This document shows positions 21,922 through 34,157 of a DNA stretch of 64,000 nucleotides, piece by piece. The stretch covers positions 1,116,001 through 1,180,000 of the forward strand of contig JAGVRJ010000004.1 of assembly GCA_019059635.1 (NCBI GenBank), read 5' to 3'. This DNA is from Proales similis. Lineage: Eukaryota > Rotifera > Eurotatoria > Ploima > Proalidae. The notes under the pieces are model-generated. The model ran no database searches. It had not been told where the DNA came from and was given only the letters and a program-made list of their open reading frames with translations. How positions within the stretch are numbered: the first letter of the stretch is position 1; every line of letters starts with the position of its first letter. Position numbers and translations under genes: made by a program.

Positions 21922-22552
21922 ATGAGCCAGACACTCGACAATGACAGAATACTCAACTCGAACGAAAAGTCCGTCCGTGTAGAAGTGTCCGACCCTCAAA
22001 ATCATGGAGTGGGCACCAAGAAATACACCGACTATCTGGTCAAGACAAGGGTAATTTTGTGAGAGGCGAGCCTGCTTTGGTTTAATTAGATATTCCTGCT
22101 CCTTTCCAGAGCACGCTGCCGATATTTGCCGCGCGTGAATTCAGCGTACGTCGCCGCTTCAGTGATTTTGTCTGGCTGAAAGACGCTTGCGAGTCTAGAC
22201 TCAAGGTCAGGCATCATTACTGATAATTAAGGCGCCAATTACGCTTCATTAAAAAATTTTCTTTTTTTTCTAACCCTCAGGTTAAGACTCCTCCACTTCC
22301 AGACAAGGCGTGGAAGAGGCAGATTCCGTTCATGAAGGAAACTCTGTTCGACGACGAGTTTCTCGAGCAAAGAAGAATTTCGCTGCAAGAATTCATCAAC
22401 GAGTAGGCACAACTCGAGACTGTTCATTAACGCTCAATTAAATTGTTGCTTTGGCTTGCTTCACGTTTAGCCTGGCGGAAAACCCGATCGTCCAGGCAGA
22501 CAAGATATTGACTATGTTCCTGGAAGACGACGAGATTGACAAAGCAAAGTGA
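21922..22552 (+). CDS. Sorting nexin 3-like PX protein (tandem paralogue)
   Basis: Four exons (21922-22050, 22110-22205, 22281-22402, 22471-22552) join to 142 residues. Exon 2 is the same length as in the adjacent SNX3 and the phases match, which shows a tandem duplication. The PX core is kept: FSVRRRFSDFVWLKDAC, PLPDKAWKRQIPF, DDEFLEQRRISLQEFIN and KILTMFLEDDEID. The N-terminal extension and C-terminal tail of SNX3 are shortened, and many surface positions have diverged. The RRRF phosphoinositide motif is intact, so endosomal PtdIns3P binding is likely. Retromer recruitment is less certain because the N-terminal segment differs. Confidence 0.92.
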
Positions 22553-23599
22553 AATGCGCATTTAAATTTGGATGGATTTCGGTTGACCCTTTTCATTATT
22601 TCTTAATTTTTCCTATTTCCCCGTTTGTTTTCAGTAATTTATTCTACAAATGCAAACAATGCATGTTCGCCAAACAGTGGTTGCTTGAGCAATAACAGAC
22701 CGCACTCAAACAGAACATTCGTTTCAGCTTGATCTTGTCGAATGTGAAAATAAAAATTTGAAATTCCAATAATCCTTTCAATGGTAATATAAAACAGAAA
22801 AAACGTCATCTGGACAGCGGAAGACACTGCAGGCACCAAACGCACATTTCTTTCTCTCTGCTTTCTTATTCATTTCGAAAATATTCACCAGACGACAGCT
22901 CGTTGAGCATTGACTAACAAGGAAGCCCGGCTGACATTTCATGCATACACGAGCATGAACTCATCTACGCCTCGGCTCTCTGGGTGTCAGAGTAATTGAA
23001 TCCTGGCGGCAAGACGGAAATACAGAAACTAATTTGTGAATTGGATTGCGTGCCTAGCTCGAATCCCGAACCGCACACATCCGTGCCGAATTATGGAAAC
23101 CGTTTCAAATTAAAACGAATGACTCAATATGAATTTGACAGAAAAAAGCCAAACCGAATGGCAAAAACTGTCTTTTTCCTCTTTTCTGTTTCCTTACATC
23201 GGCCAGGGGCTACTCTCTTTTCAAGTTCTTTGCACCCAAGTTCAAGCTCTAGCCTATTCCTGATTTTCAAGGTCATACCTTGAGTTTTAACAGAAACCAT
23301 CTCTTCAACAGAGAGAGTTGCTGAGAAAAAAACCTGCTCTTTCAAATTTATGAGTTTTCCCATCAACTTTGACTCGAACTTTCTATATTAATAGTAAGTC
23401 AGTTGGAATCTGAAAGAGTGAGTCTGTCGTGCTATTTAAGAAGCCCACACAATTTTACTCCGCCGCAAAACGAGCAGCGAGTGTGTGTGTGTGTGTGCGT
23501 TTGCGGTGTTTATTTTTCTCGACTCTTGAAAATGTCCCATTCAATTTCGATTAGGTAATTGACTTTAAGACGATTAATTAAAAAAAGACTGCAAGCAAG

Positions 23600-23618
23600 T
23601 GAGAGAGAGAGAGAGAGG
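23600..23618. repeat. GA dinucleotide microsatellite
   Basis: About nine GA units, 105 bases after a GT tract at 23480-23497 in the same gene-free interval. Confidence 0.8.
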
Positions 23619-26201
23619 CAGGGGCGTAGGTTCGTTCCCGCTGTAATTCTGAATCGAGTTTATTTAAATTAAAAACACTTTAGAGTAAAACACTTGAGTG
23701 ATGTGTGTATGGTTTCGTGCATTTTGCAATTCGCAATTTTTTTATTACAGCAACGATCTGCAAATAATAAAAATCAACCAGGCGAACAACGGCTCGTTTT
23801 CTTGCCGGCTTGTCTAATTAATTTGAGTGGCAGCAGATCGGTAGTCACGTTGGAAGAACGCCAATGCCCGATCGTTAGGGGGGGAAAGGGAGTGGGGGGG
23901 AAGATTCCACATCAATTTGGCTAACGAGCTGCTTCATCAAGTTAGTCCGCGATGTCGCATTTATACATCCGTTAACCCATTCGTCTATTCATTATTTTCG
24001 TCTTCAATGCCGTTTGGATCAAGTTTTTTATTTTTTCACTTAGAAATAGTTTCATAAGCATGCACCATGCAGACGATGACGGCGGAGAAGCTGACGCACA
24101 GGCAGTGGGCGTCCGAAATTAAACAGAGAGCCAGACACAACTCTTTCCGGCATAACGGAAGAAGAGAGCGCCGGCATAAATTGGGGCCAGCGTTTCGACT
24201 CAGCCTAAGAGCATTTTAATCGACTAAAACATTTCAGCGAGTGAGTCTGAGTTTCGCACGCACCGATCTACTCTTTCTTCTCGCAGTGTCTCTTAATTTC
24301 GTTTGATTGGTCTCATTTTGACAGTGATGACGAAAAGCCAGCAGGCGGCTTTTTGGCGGTATTTGTCAACATTATTGTCAGTTAGCTGGTGTTTGCAGAA
24401 GAGAAGAAAAGATGAGGGACTAGGTGAGTAGAACGCTGCCCGGATATGGCATTTCCGTTCAGGGCCTCGAATCCGAACTGAATAAGAGACAAGCAATTGA
24501 AATGGGCTCTAAAAACACTATAAAATACATTGTATGCTCTCGATCCAGCGTTAGACAGGATGAACTCATATGCGTCATTGAAATCGATTTGGATCATGTG
24601 AGCGCCTGCTGAGTGATCAATCAATATTCGTTCAAATTCCGCAACCATATTAATTGTAGACTAGGCATCTTCTTTATATTTATTGTTGTCGCTTTGACTA
24701 TAATTAGCAATAGCCATTGTAATGCGCCAAGCGAAGGTTGAACGACCGTGAGCCGAACATGGCAAAGAGCTTAACTTATATCCGAACCAATCAAATCAAC
24801 TGCCTACTCGGTCTAATTTAAATATTTGTGTAAACTTCAAATTCAATATTTATCAATCTGAATCGACCTTCAAGCACATTTCAAGTCGATTGGCGGTGTT
24901 ATTTTTAAGCGGCCAATCTTTATTTAACATTTCTTAACCTCATTTTGCCGAGAGCAATGTCATAGCGTGCTTTTTGCACGTCACACCATTGAGTTTCGAC
25001 TATTGGCGTCATTCGTTTGATTTGCCAGCCGACTTGAGCGATTCTCGTGTGAATGAAAGAATCGCCTTCGACGTTTGTGTGAGTGTGTGAGTCGGTGCAT
25101 GCAATTGGGATGATCAGAGATTTTCTTTTAATTTCAATCAACAAATTTTGTTTCACACTCAGTTGAACTAAAAGAAGTGCGCTCTGCGTCAATCAGCAAT
25201 TAGTTCCTATTTTCGTCGCTGAATCCAATCGTTTGAGTCTCGCCGCTGCCAGCCCAGAGCGAAGTGCGACCGAGTCTTGCAGCGAGTGAGCAAATGAGAA
25301 ACGGAGGAAAACTGCGACATGAAAAATAACACTCACCAACCTGATTGAGTAAAATGCGCATGAAGCAAACAAGGGGAAAATTTTTTGAAAATTTTGCTCT
25401 CATTGTTGTTGTTTATTATAACCGGAAAGCAAATTTTCCAACAAGCAACTACGAAGCTTACAATTACGCAGATTGACGGATGTTGCGTGTGATTGGATAA
25501 CCTAATGGCATGCGGCAGCTTCTTAGATTTCTTTAGTTCTCAACACCTGCAAATCGTGGCCTTGTTCGTCATCAGCCACGTCGTTTATTTTCAACCGGGC
25601 TCTATTCGATTACGCTCATTGAAAGGTAAGGAAAAGTGAGTCGAACTGGAGATGGCAGCTCAGCAGGCCAGCGACTCGATTTGTTCAAGTGACGTATTCA
25701 GCGTTTAATTCAACGTAGCAGCTGGCTTTAGGTCTAATCTAAATAGAAAAGCTTTCCGTCAGGTTTGCTGCTGCGAGTGCCTTTTCTTGACGTGCTTGCG
25801 AGTTTTTCTGATAGATCAATATTCTATTTCGTTTTTCTCTTTTCTTTTCTGATGACGCAATCGCTATTTAAATAGCCATGTCCGTGACTCGATTCTACTT
25901 CTCTAATTTGTTTGTGTTTTGCGTCTTGCTAGATCGTGTTCATCGTTTTGCTATTCTGCCGCGTGCAAATGTTGCAGTGTCATTGTGATCATTCATGATC
26001 TCAATTTTAATTAAGACCAAGATTATATATAGCAACAATATGCATCGTGTCCGAGTCTGCTTTCTTGTTATTTCTCGATCAAGTTCGCATTCTTGAACGA
26101 GTAGATCCAAAAGAGACACAAACAGAGCCAAAGCGATAGAGAGATATAGAGAAAGACTCAAGCAGACAAGCACGAGTCGTCCGACAACCATATTTATCTG
26201 C

Positions 26202-26220
26202 GTGTGTGTGTGTGTGTGTG
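26202..26220. repeat. TG dinucleotide microsatellite
   Basis: About nine uninterrupted TG/GT units in non-coding DNA. Confidence 0.8.
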
Positions 26221-28112
26221 CCGTAGAGATTAGTCAACAAGGTTGCTCTAAAACCCGGCCCCAAGTCTGAGAGGGATGATGGGCGAGCTACTAATAGAAG
26301 AAAATAATAATCACGCAGAAGAATTTCGGTGATTACAATGAGAAATGAGCAACACAGATTTGTATGTTTAGTTCAACAAAACGAGAGAGAGAGAGAGACG
26401 GGGGAGTGTAGAATAAGAAATAGAGAAGCACGGGCTAGTAGGCCAAGCCTGGTCCAGAGGGAAAGAACAAGCGAAAGAAAGCAAAGCGAGAGAGAGAGAG
26501 AGTCTCGCTTATTCTTGACGTTAAGCCAATCGATGAGTGGTTGGAGGACACGCGCTCCTAATGAACCCAAGCGGCTTGTCTACTAGCGATCCAACTAGCG
26601 AGCGTGCAAGCTTATGTAATCCATGGCCGAACTAAAAATATTTTCCGCATCGAAAGCCTCTCGTTTGGTTAAAAAGCCCTTCGACTCGAGCTCGCCAACG
26701 CCATTAATTTGTGTGTCGAGCGAGCCGACTCTAAATCAACACCCAATCGGTCACAGAACAACCATCTCCAGCCGCATGGCCGGCCAGCGCAGCGCGACCA
26801 GATCCGTTTAATTAAGCGTTTGATAAGGCAAGCTTGAACTCAATGATTAATTTGGCCGCATTCGCCCTCTTGCGCCTTTCTCTTCTCCATATTCTGCCTT
26901 TTGGACTCAATCGTTGAGTTGCGTTTTTTTTATTCTCGCTTCTTTCTACAATCTCATTCCTAAAAGGTCAATCCCATCCAGATCGAGTGGAAGTGAGAGC
27001 GAATTTAAAGCGTTAGACCGCCACCAGCGCCGTTTATTTTCTCTCCTATTCTCTTCCAAGTCAAGAGGCCGCCCTGATGCTGAGAGATCGACCGCCCTCT
27101 TCATTCTGGAGCATCCTGCCAATATTCATCGGAGCCACGGGCCGCTATATCATCGCTTTTCGCCTCTGAATCGTTGCCGAAAACAAATGGCTACACAGTT
27201 TATTGTTATTAGCTGAGTGTGTGTGTGTGTGTTTGCGCGTGTTGTCAGTGCAACAATTACGAGCAAAATAGAGCATTGGCCGTAGAATAACATTTATTTT
27301 CCATCAGCTCTGATGCTTAGCATACTAAAAATTTAATGAGACCCGAACACGAAAAACTATCAACATCATTACCTTCATCGGCTGCCCTCAACGAACTTGA
27401 GCCTGTTTGGCCTTCTCAACGTTCTAAAATCGACTCTGAGTTAGCTCGTTTTCGCCCTACTCTTCTCAATGGATTCCGGTGAGAGATTAAGAACGACCTC
27501 GGCAAATGACATAACCCTTACTAGCGAGCAAGTGCATGCGCCAACAAGCGACCGGGCTCGCAAATGAGCCGATGAGCGTGGATCGGCCTGCATCGCTATT
27601 TTCTGCGTTTTTTCGAAAGCCGTTCGGTTGGTCGCTTTAGCGAGATTGTGTATATTTGTGCGCGTTCAGTGAGACAAGTTGCATTCAATTATCTGTCGAA
27701 CGAACGAGAATCGCTTGAATTTGAGATGAGGCGCTTACTCACAACTTTTAATGAATTCGACCATAAAACGTCCGACAGAGTGAGAGAGCTGGCAAAAGCA
27801 ACTCAAATAAATGCCAGCGCTAATTGTGCATGCGTATTGTTTTCATTAAACAAAGTGCTGATACTCATACTGAAAGTAGCTTCCATGCCTCCAGTGAGTT
27901 CCTGTCTAGACCTTAACACTTTTTTTTTGCTCCTTCTCCCACTCTCTTTACACCAAAAATGGTGACGCTGGTGGCGAAATGTGCCAACAATTGCCAGACA
28001 GCAGCACTGCGAACTGTGAATGGCGTCAAGAGTTTGCCCGGCCCCGGCAATGAACTCTTCGAAATGCGTCAAATTGAAACGGCGTGAGATCAAAACTGTG
28101 ATGAGTTTAGAA

Positions 28113-28183
28113 AGATTAGATAAAAGCCGACGCGTTTGCCCATGGAAACGCTTTTATCCGGGCCTACATTCTATTTCTAATCT
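28113..28183. repeat. Long two-part inverted repeat (stem-loop)
   Basis: The outer arms AGATTAGA (28113-28120) and TCTAATCT (28176-28183) are exact reverse complements. Inside them, GATAAAAGC and GCGTTT on the left match AAACGCTTTTATC (28146-28158) on the right, with a small bulge and an 8-nt terminal loop. The 71-base element could fold as a single hairpin RNA. No coding function is seen. Confidence 0.55.
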
Positions 28184-31100
28184 AGTGCGAGCTTAGGAGC
28201 CGTACCGAGAGCCGTATTAGGGCAGTCGCTACTCCTCATTGCGCTCGATTTGTTCAACCGCTCCTCTTCGCATACCAGCAGAGCTTATCCGACCTAAAAG
28301 ACTACTAGTTAGAGAGCGCAACTAGTGGCCTGGCCGGCTTACCTAGCCGCTGCCTCCTCTTATTCAATTATACTTCATTGTCGCTCGTTTTAAATCGCGC
28401 GCTATCCACAGAGCGGCACTCGAGACGAGCTCAAAATAGCAACGCGGAACGTCTTACTTTAATTACGCTGCTGATAAAGACCAGGTCAGATTAGACATTT
28501 CTTTCTTCTTTCTTTTTTTTTGATAACAGAACGGCTTACAAGTGAGCCAATCACTTCCAACTTCATTTAACTCGTCCAACTCTAAATCGCCCGCCTACTC
28601 AGTCGTTTGGCCGGGTCCGCTCTTTGTAATTTACTCGTTTGCCTTTTGTTCATTGACCTTTTATTGGCAAAGATTTTGTAATTTTCATTTTCTTTCATTC
28701 TTCCAACACATTTTCCTATTCACAATTTTCGCTCGTTTTTCTCACAATTTTTCGGCGTTTTCTTTTTTAATTTTGCAGTTTTCCTTTTGCCTGTAGGCTC
28801 CTAATGGACCAAGTAATTTAAAATTATTTAGACCCTCAATCGATGAATACGCTTTACATCTACAGATGTGAACGTGTGTGTGTGTGAGCGTGTTTGGTTA
28901 TTGTTTTTATTTTGTATTAATAATTATGGTTCGCGCAAATCGGAGGTTGCTGCTCGACTCGAATATAATTTTTGAGTGTATGTCAGACATCATTTAGGCC
29001 AAAGTGTGTTTACCATTAAGCTGCTTATCGACGACGGTCTAACCGCCGCAGTCGACCGCAGCTCAAATGGCCCCGGCCTCAGCATGGCCATAATTTATGT
29101 GCATCCAACTGTGATATGCGGTCGTCTGTGTGAAGGCTGATCCGCTCCGAATCGCATTTGATTTCGTTCGAAACCCAACAGGCCACTGGCCTGCTCGACC
29201 TATGTGCCCGGCTCTTCATTCGATATTCTAGTGGGTCTCGCTTTAAATTTACATTCGACCCAACTGCCGAGACATTTGGGCCACTCGGCCGGATATAAAG
29301 TGTGACTCAAGGCTCGCCAACTCGGTCATGTCCGAGTGTCTTGCTTTCATGTGTTTAGAATTGTAAAGAAAATGCGGCAGACGGAAGCTGAGCTCTTACG
29401 GCTCATTTAATGGCTCGCTCTCATATTTGTGCCTCGATTCACTCAGATGAAATCTAGAAAAGCAAGCATCACTCTCTACAAAGAGCCGAAATGGATAGAA
29501 AAAGGGATGAGAAAGACTAAGAGAGAAAGAGAGCGAGTGAACGAGTGAGAGAGAAGAGAAAGCGAGAGGAAGAAGCAAACTACTGACGAGCCTTTTTAAT
29601 CATTACTGGCTCAGACCTAGCCGCCGACTAAGCACGCACGAATTAAAAAGCCAGCCGAATATCTTTGTTTTACTCAAATACACTCTTTATGTTCAAGTTG
29701 AACTCGGTCGGAGCGACGTCAGCTGAGCGCACGTTTGTGCTGCGACCGGCCCAATAGTTTAGCTCACTAAGCCATAATTCGCACGCTAGGAGTGTTGGTG
29801 TTGGCTCTACAAGCTTGTTTGAGAACAAGTTCACCATGACCAGTCCCCTCTCCCACTCCCTCAGGTAGCCCGAGAGCTTCTTCTTTTTTTCTACCTCGAT
29901 CCACTTTGCGTCGTTCTTTCCCTTTTGCTTCATTTCGCTCTCTTTTAGAAATATGGCTATGGCCTACTGATCATGCCTCTTTCTTTCTCTCTCTCTATTT
30001 CCCTCTCTCTCTCTTAGCCTGTGCCTGCTGCGTTCATCTCAACATAAAATGATTTGTTAAATCGCTCGGACCTACATCCAATGTGCACACATGTTTATTT
30101 TTCACTTCTGGTTCACCTACCTGATTTGAAAAAAAAAAAGAAGAAGAAGAGGAGGCTCATTATCCATCAGGTGAGCATTTGACCCGAGCGACCGAGCATC
30201 GTTGATGCTTCATTTGCGATCGTATTTCGTCCAAGCAAACGCACGCCCATTCACGTGCGCAGGTCAAACAAGTGAAAGAGAGCGAGAGACAGAAGAGAGT
30301 TCGCTTGAGAGTTGGACAATTTACGATCAAAGAGCAGAGTTTTTTAAGCGTCCAGAGAAACAACGCGACTGCTTTCTTATCTTCTCATTTTCGCCAAACC
30401 ATGCCTCTTCTTTTTTATGTGGGTAAGGTGGCGATATTGACCATGCCCATGTGTCGAGTTGCGAAGACTCGCTTCAGCCAATTCAACTCGAGCAAAGCGA
30501 TAGAAAATGAGCCCGCAAAAAGTGATTGTTTCAAGCATGGTTCATTTTGTTGTTTTCTTTTGCGTTGATTGCTTTGCAGCTGCCCATTGAAATTGTCGGT
30601 CAGCAGAGTGAAGGCGAGTAGGCTAAAGGCGAGAGTCAAAAAAAAAAAAGAGAGATCGAGCGAAGATGGCATGAGAACGAAAACTCATTAATCGCAATTT
30701 AAACAGGCCCAGAGACGCGAGAAGACGCATGATCGATATTTGACACAATTAGACTATGACAGGCCTGAGAGCCAACAATAACGTGGTGAGCTTTCTCAGT
30801 CCAGCAGAAACGGAGTGTATACCCTCATCATCATCATCGTCATCACCATCGTCAGCGTCATCATCTTTGATAATATTCAATTAATTGAATTATTAAAAAA
30901 AAAGAGAGAAAAAGAAAAGAGAGGAGAAAATATTTATAAATATTGAACCAGCGTATGTGTGAGTGTGTGCATGGACGCCGACTTCAATATTGCAACAAAT
31001 TAATTGGGAGCGCGATTAAATTAGAGGCATGGGGTTAAATAATCACCAAGTTGCGTATAAAGACGAGTCGAGTTGGACGATATTTGCCTCATCATATGCT

Positions 31101-31300
31101 TTTAAACCAATTTAGACTTTCGGTGTTGGATTAGACGACTTGTGCGATGCCATGGATTGTTAATTGACAGCAAGTTCAAACAGTGAGACGAGACACAGCC
31201 AGAAGGAGAAGAGAATTTCACAGAGCCGAGTCCGGATTCGTTTTCAATTAAGAAGCAACCGAAAAAAAATATTCAATTTGTCAATTTGAGTTTTAAATGC

Positions 31301-33489
31301 ATGGAGCCCGCTAACTCAATTGCAAGCAACCAGAACTCTGTAAACAGTACGAACGTTCAAATGAGAGAGAATGGCGTCGAGTCGAGCGACAGTGTCGTCA
31401 TTCCGTCCAACTTGATGATTTCGAACAAAGATGTGATCGCTCGATTTCCGCACAACAAACGTGTGGGCAATTACTTGCTCGGCCGCAAGCTCGGCGAGGG
31501 CTCGTTTGCCAAGGTCAAAGAAGGCCTTCACACTCTTACTGCCCAAAAGGTGAATTATCGCTCATTGAACGCAGGCCGCTAAAATCCTCTCTACTCATTG
31601 CATTCTTAATGCATTCGTAGATCGCCATCAAAGTAATTGACAAGAAGAAGGCCAAAGAGGACGCTTACGTCAGTAAGAATATGAGACGAGAGGGCAAGCT
31701 GTTGCAGATGATCATTCATCCGAACATTGTTCAGCTCTACGAGCTGATGGAGACTGAGAACAGGTTGGCATCTCTCTTCTGGAAAATTCTGTTCTCACCG
31801 ATAATCATGTTCAACGCGAATAGTTATTATTTGGTCACGGAGCTCTGCGAAGGAGGAGATCTAATGGACTATATTTGCGCGCGCAAATACCTGTCCGAGA
31901 GTTGCACGCGTAAATTTATTCGGCAAATAATATCGGCGCTTGACTATCTGCACCGAATCGGCATCCTTCACCGAGATCTAAAAATAGAGAATCTCCTTCT
32001 GGACAGAAACATGAACATAAAACTAATTGACTTCGGCCTTTCAAACTACACAAAAAGTGAACTGTGCATTACACAGTGCGGCTCGCCGGCCTACGCCGCG
32101 CCCGAGCTACTCGCGCACAAGAAGTACGGCAGCAAGGTGGACGTATGGAGTGTGGGAGTGAATATGTACGCAATGCTCACCGGTAATTTACCGTTCACAG
32201 TCGAACCGTTCAACATCAAAGCGCTTTACAATAAAATGATGAAGAACGAGATGAATCCGATACCGGACCACTTGTCAAAAAGCGGCGAGGATCTGTTGCG
32301 CAAGCTCTTGAACCCGGACCCGAACAAGCGAATATCGCTCAAAGAGGCCATGGAGCATCCGTGGGTTAACGAAGGCTACGCGAGCGCCCTCAAGCCTTTT
32401 CCTTATCCGAACAGGCCCGGCGACGAGAACATAAACCAGACAATTCTCAGATACATGGCAACTCATATGGACTTTAGCTCGCCTGAAGTGAGCGAGAACA
32501 TAAAAGCGAACAAGCCGAGCAGTTCGTTGGCCACTTACTATCTGCTGTTGAGTAAAGTTCGAAGCATGCTGCAGAAAATAGACCCGAAAAAGGAGAAGCC
32601 CAGGCCACGAGTGGAAGGGAGGCCTGCCTCTAGAGACTTTCGCACCCAAGCTAAATCGAACCAAACGACGACAACCTCTCAAACGGCTAGAACCGGCAAT
32701 CAAAACACAGAGCAAACGCAACGGGCGACCACTCCGGCGGCCAGGGTGATTGGCCCTTCGAGCACTTTGCCCGCCAGTGCGGCTCGTACTCGACCGGTCG
32801 ATGTCAATAAATACGTGGGCAACAAGTCGTCGGAAAATGGCGTATCACCAATTCCGACCTCAACCGTCTCGGGAGCAATCAAAAGTCTAACTCAAAAGTG
32901 CCGCACACTGCACTTGACTTCTGAAGCGACGACCGAAGCGACAAGCAAAAACGTGGCCAACAACCGAAGCTCAAGCTCAAACTCAACACAGGCTTCGAGT
33001 GGCCGCTTTCTGAACGGCACCACCAAGAACTCATCGAACGAGACCAACTTCAGCAACTCGAGCGCGGAGACAACGCCAAACAACAGTGAGTTTGTATGCG
33101 GCTCGACCTCACCGAACGAACGAAAGGCGGTCGTAAAGACGCTGACTAATCGAACCCTGAACGGAGCGAACACAAAGCCGACGAGCACACGCAATCAAAT
33201 AGCCGAATGGACTCAAATGATCAAATTGAACAGATCGACGCGAAACGATGCCAAAAAGAGCTCACGCGACTCGAGCAATGAGCAGCTGAACAGTCGCGCC
33301 GACGAAGACGAGACTGCAAACAGCATAGTTTCCAATTCGTCGAACATGCCCAGCATATCTGTGCCCAACTCGATCTACTCTAATCACGCAGTGAAGCGAA
33401 CCAGCAAGAGTCCAGTTGTGCGCAAGCTTGCGTCTCCGCTCAATTTACCATCGATCGAAATTGATCGGCGAACGCCTCAGCAGCACTGA
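31301..33489 (+). CDS. HUNK: HUNK-like serine/threonine kinase (AMPK-related/CAMK family)
   Basis: Three exons (31301-31549, 31621-31763, 31824-33489) join to 685 residues. The kinase domain begins KRVGNYLLGRKLGEGSFAKV, which matches vertebrate HUNK almost residue for residue at the glycine loop. VAIK is represented by IAIKVIDKKKAKEDAYV. The catalytic loop is LHRDLKIENLLLD, the Mg motif LIDFGLSN, and the activation loop ends ITQCGSPAYAAPELLA. The segment VGVNMYAMLTGNLPFTVEPF is typical of HUNK. The domain ends with NPDPNKRISLKEAMEHPWVN. About 330 C-terminal residues are Ser/Thr/Asn-rich and probably disordered. The 60-nt intron at 31764-31823 is stop-free and in frame, but removing it restores the conserved ETENSYYLV. 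The ATG at 31301 is chosen as the first in-frame methionine. No SIK- or MARK-type UBA domain is evident. Confidence 0.93.
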
Positions 33490-34157
33490 AGCACGTCGAG
33501 TCGCTAAAACATCCAAAATGCTCAATTCTCATTTCCAAACGCTCCAAACAAGAAAATGAAACAAAAAAGCGAATTTGAATAAAAGAAAATCCAGCAACAC
33601 AAGCCAGACCACACGCCCAATGTATGTATATATTCCTAGCAGGGCTTGTGGACCATACGCCACTTGGACTAGAAAGAGAGACTCCTTCTTACGCTTAAGT
33701 AGCACATCATCTGTCTAGATTGAAGATGCTCTTCACATTTTGCTCTTCTCTGACTCTTTGTTTTCTCGCTTCTATAAACGCAACAGCCGCTTAAGAGGAG
33801 TTAAAGCTCGACAATACTTTAGATTAATCAACTCGCTTATTCGAACGTTGCCCTGCTTCTCTACAAAAAGACAAGAGCCCAAACCAACCAAACGACGGCA
33901 ACTTGAAATTCGAGTCTGAGCCGATAATTGCTTTAGCGCTATTCTCTTTATTCAGACATTTCTTTTTTTCCACTGCTCTATTTCTATTTTGAGCTCTCTG
34001 GACAACGCTTCTTATCGTCATCGTTGTCTCCTTCTTCTTCCTCTTTATGTTTAATTGTTTTCTAAATTCTTGCACTATTTTTCTAAAATAATTAATTAAC
34101 AAGCAAAATTAAGCAAATAAAAGAGAAAAAACCGCCAACGTCGGTCTTGAGTTTATT
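33490..34157. other. Convergent 3' interval between the kinase and the thioredoxin-fold gene
   Basis: About 670 bases of AT-rich DNA between converging stop codons. AATAAA-type signals occur on the plus strand near 33578 (GAATAAAAG), for the kinase, and on the minus strand at 34152-34157, directly after the stop of the next gene. No other feature is seen. Confidence 0.5.

Larger units (their letters stand above)
22553..31300. other. Long interval without a supported coding gene
   Basis: About 8.7 kb between the SNX3 paralogue and the HUNK-like kinase. Open frames here are short, low-complexity or lack flanking splice logic. It contains GT tracts (about 23480-23497, 26202-26220, 27212-27232), a GA tract (23600-23618), GA-rich purine stretches near 26.38-26.5 and 29.5 kb, and a long hairpin at 28113-28183. 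It may include HUNK 5' UTR exons, regulatory DNA or non-coding RNA, none of which I can demonstrate. Confidence 0.5.

Noticed and set aside
23041-23100. tRNA-like T-loop sequence (agctcgaatcccg)
   Set aside because: No matching acceptor, D-arm or anticodon stem could be formed around it.
28542-28796. 84-aa hydrophobic, Phe/Ser-rich plus-strand frame
   Set aside because: Its hydrophobicity comes from T-rich DNA; no conserved motif, poor initiation context, no splice partners.
32275-33194. Long minus-strand open frames (up to 148 aa) opposite the HUNK-like kinase
   Set aside because: They lie antisense to clear kinase and tail coding sequence, lack domains and follow its codon pattern; shadows.
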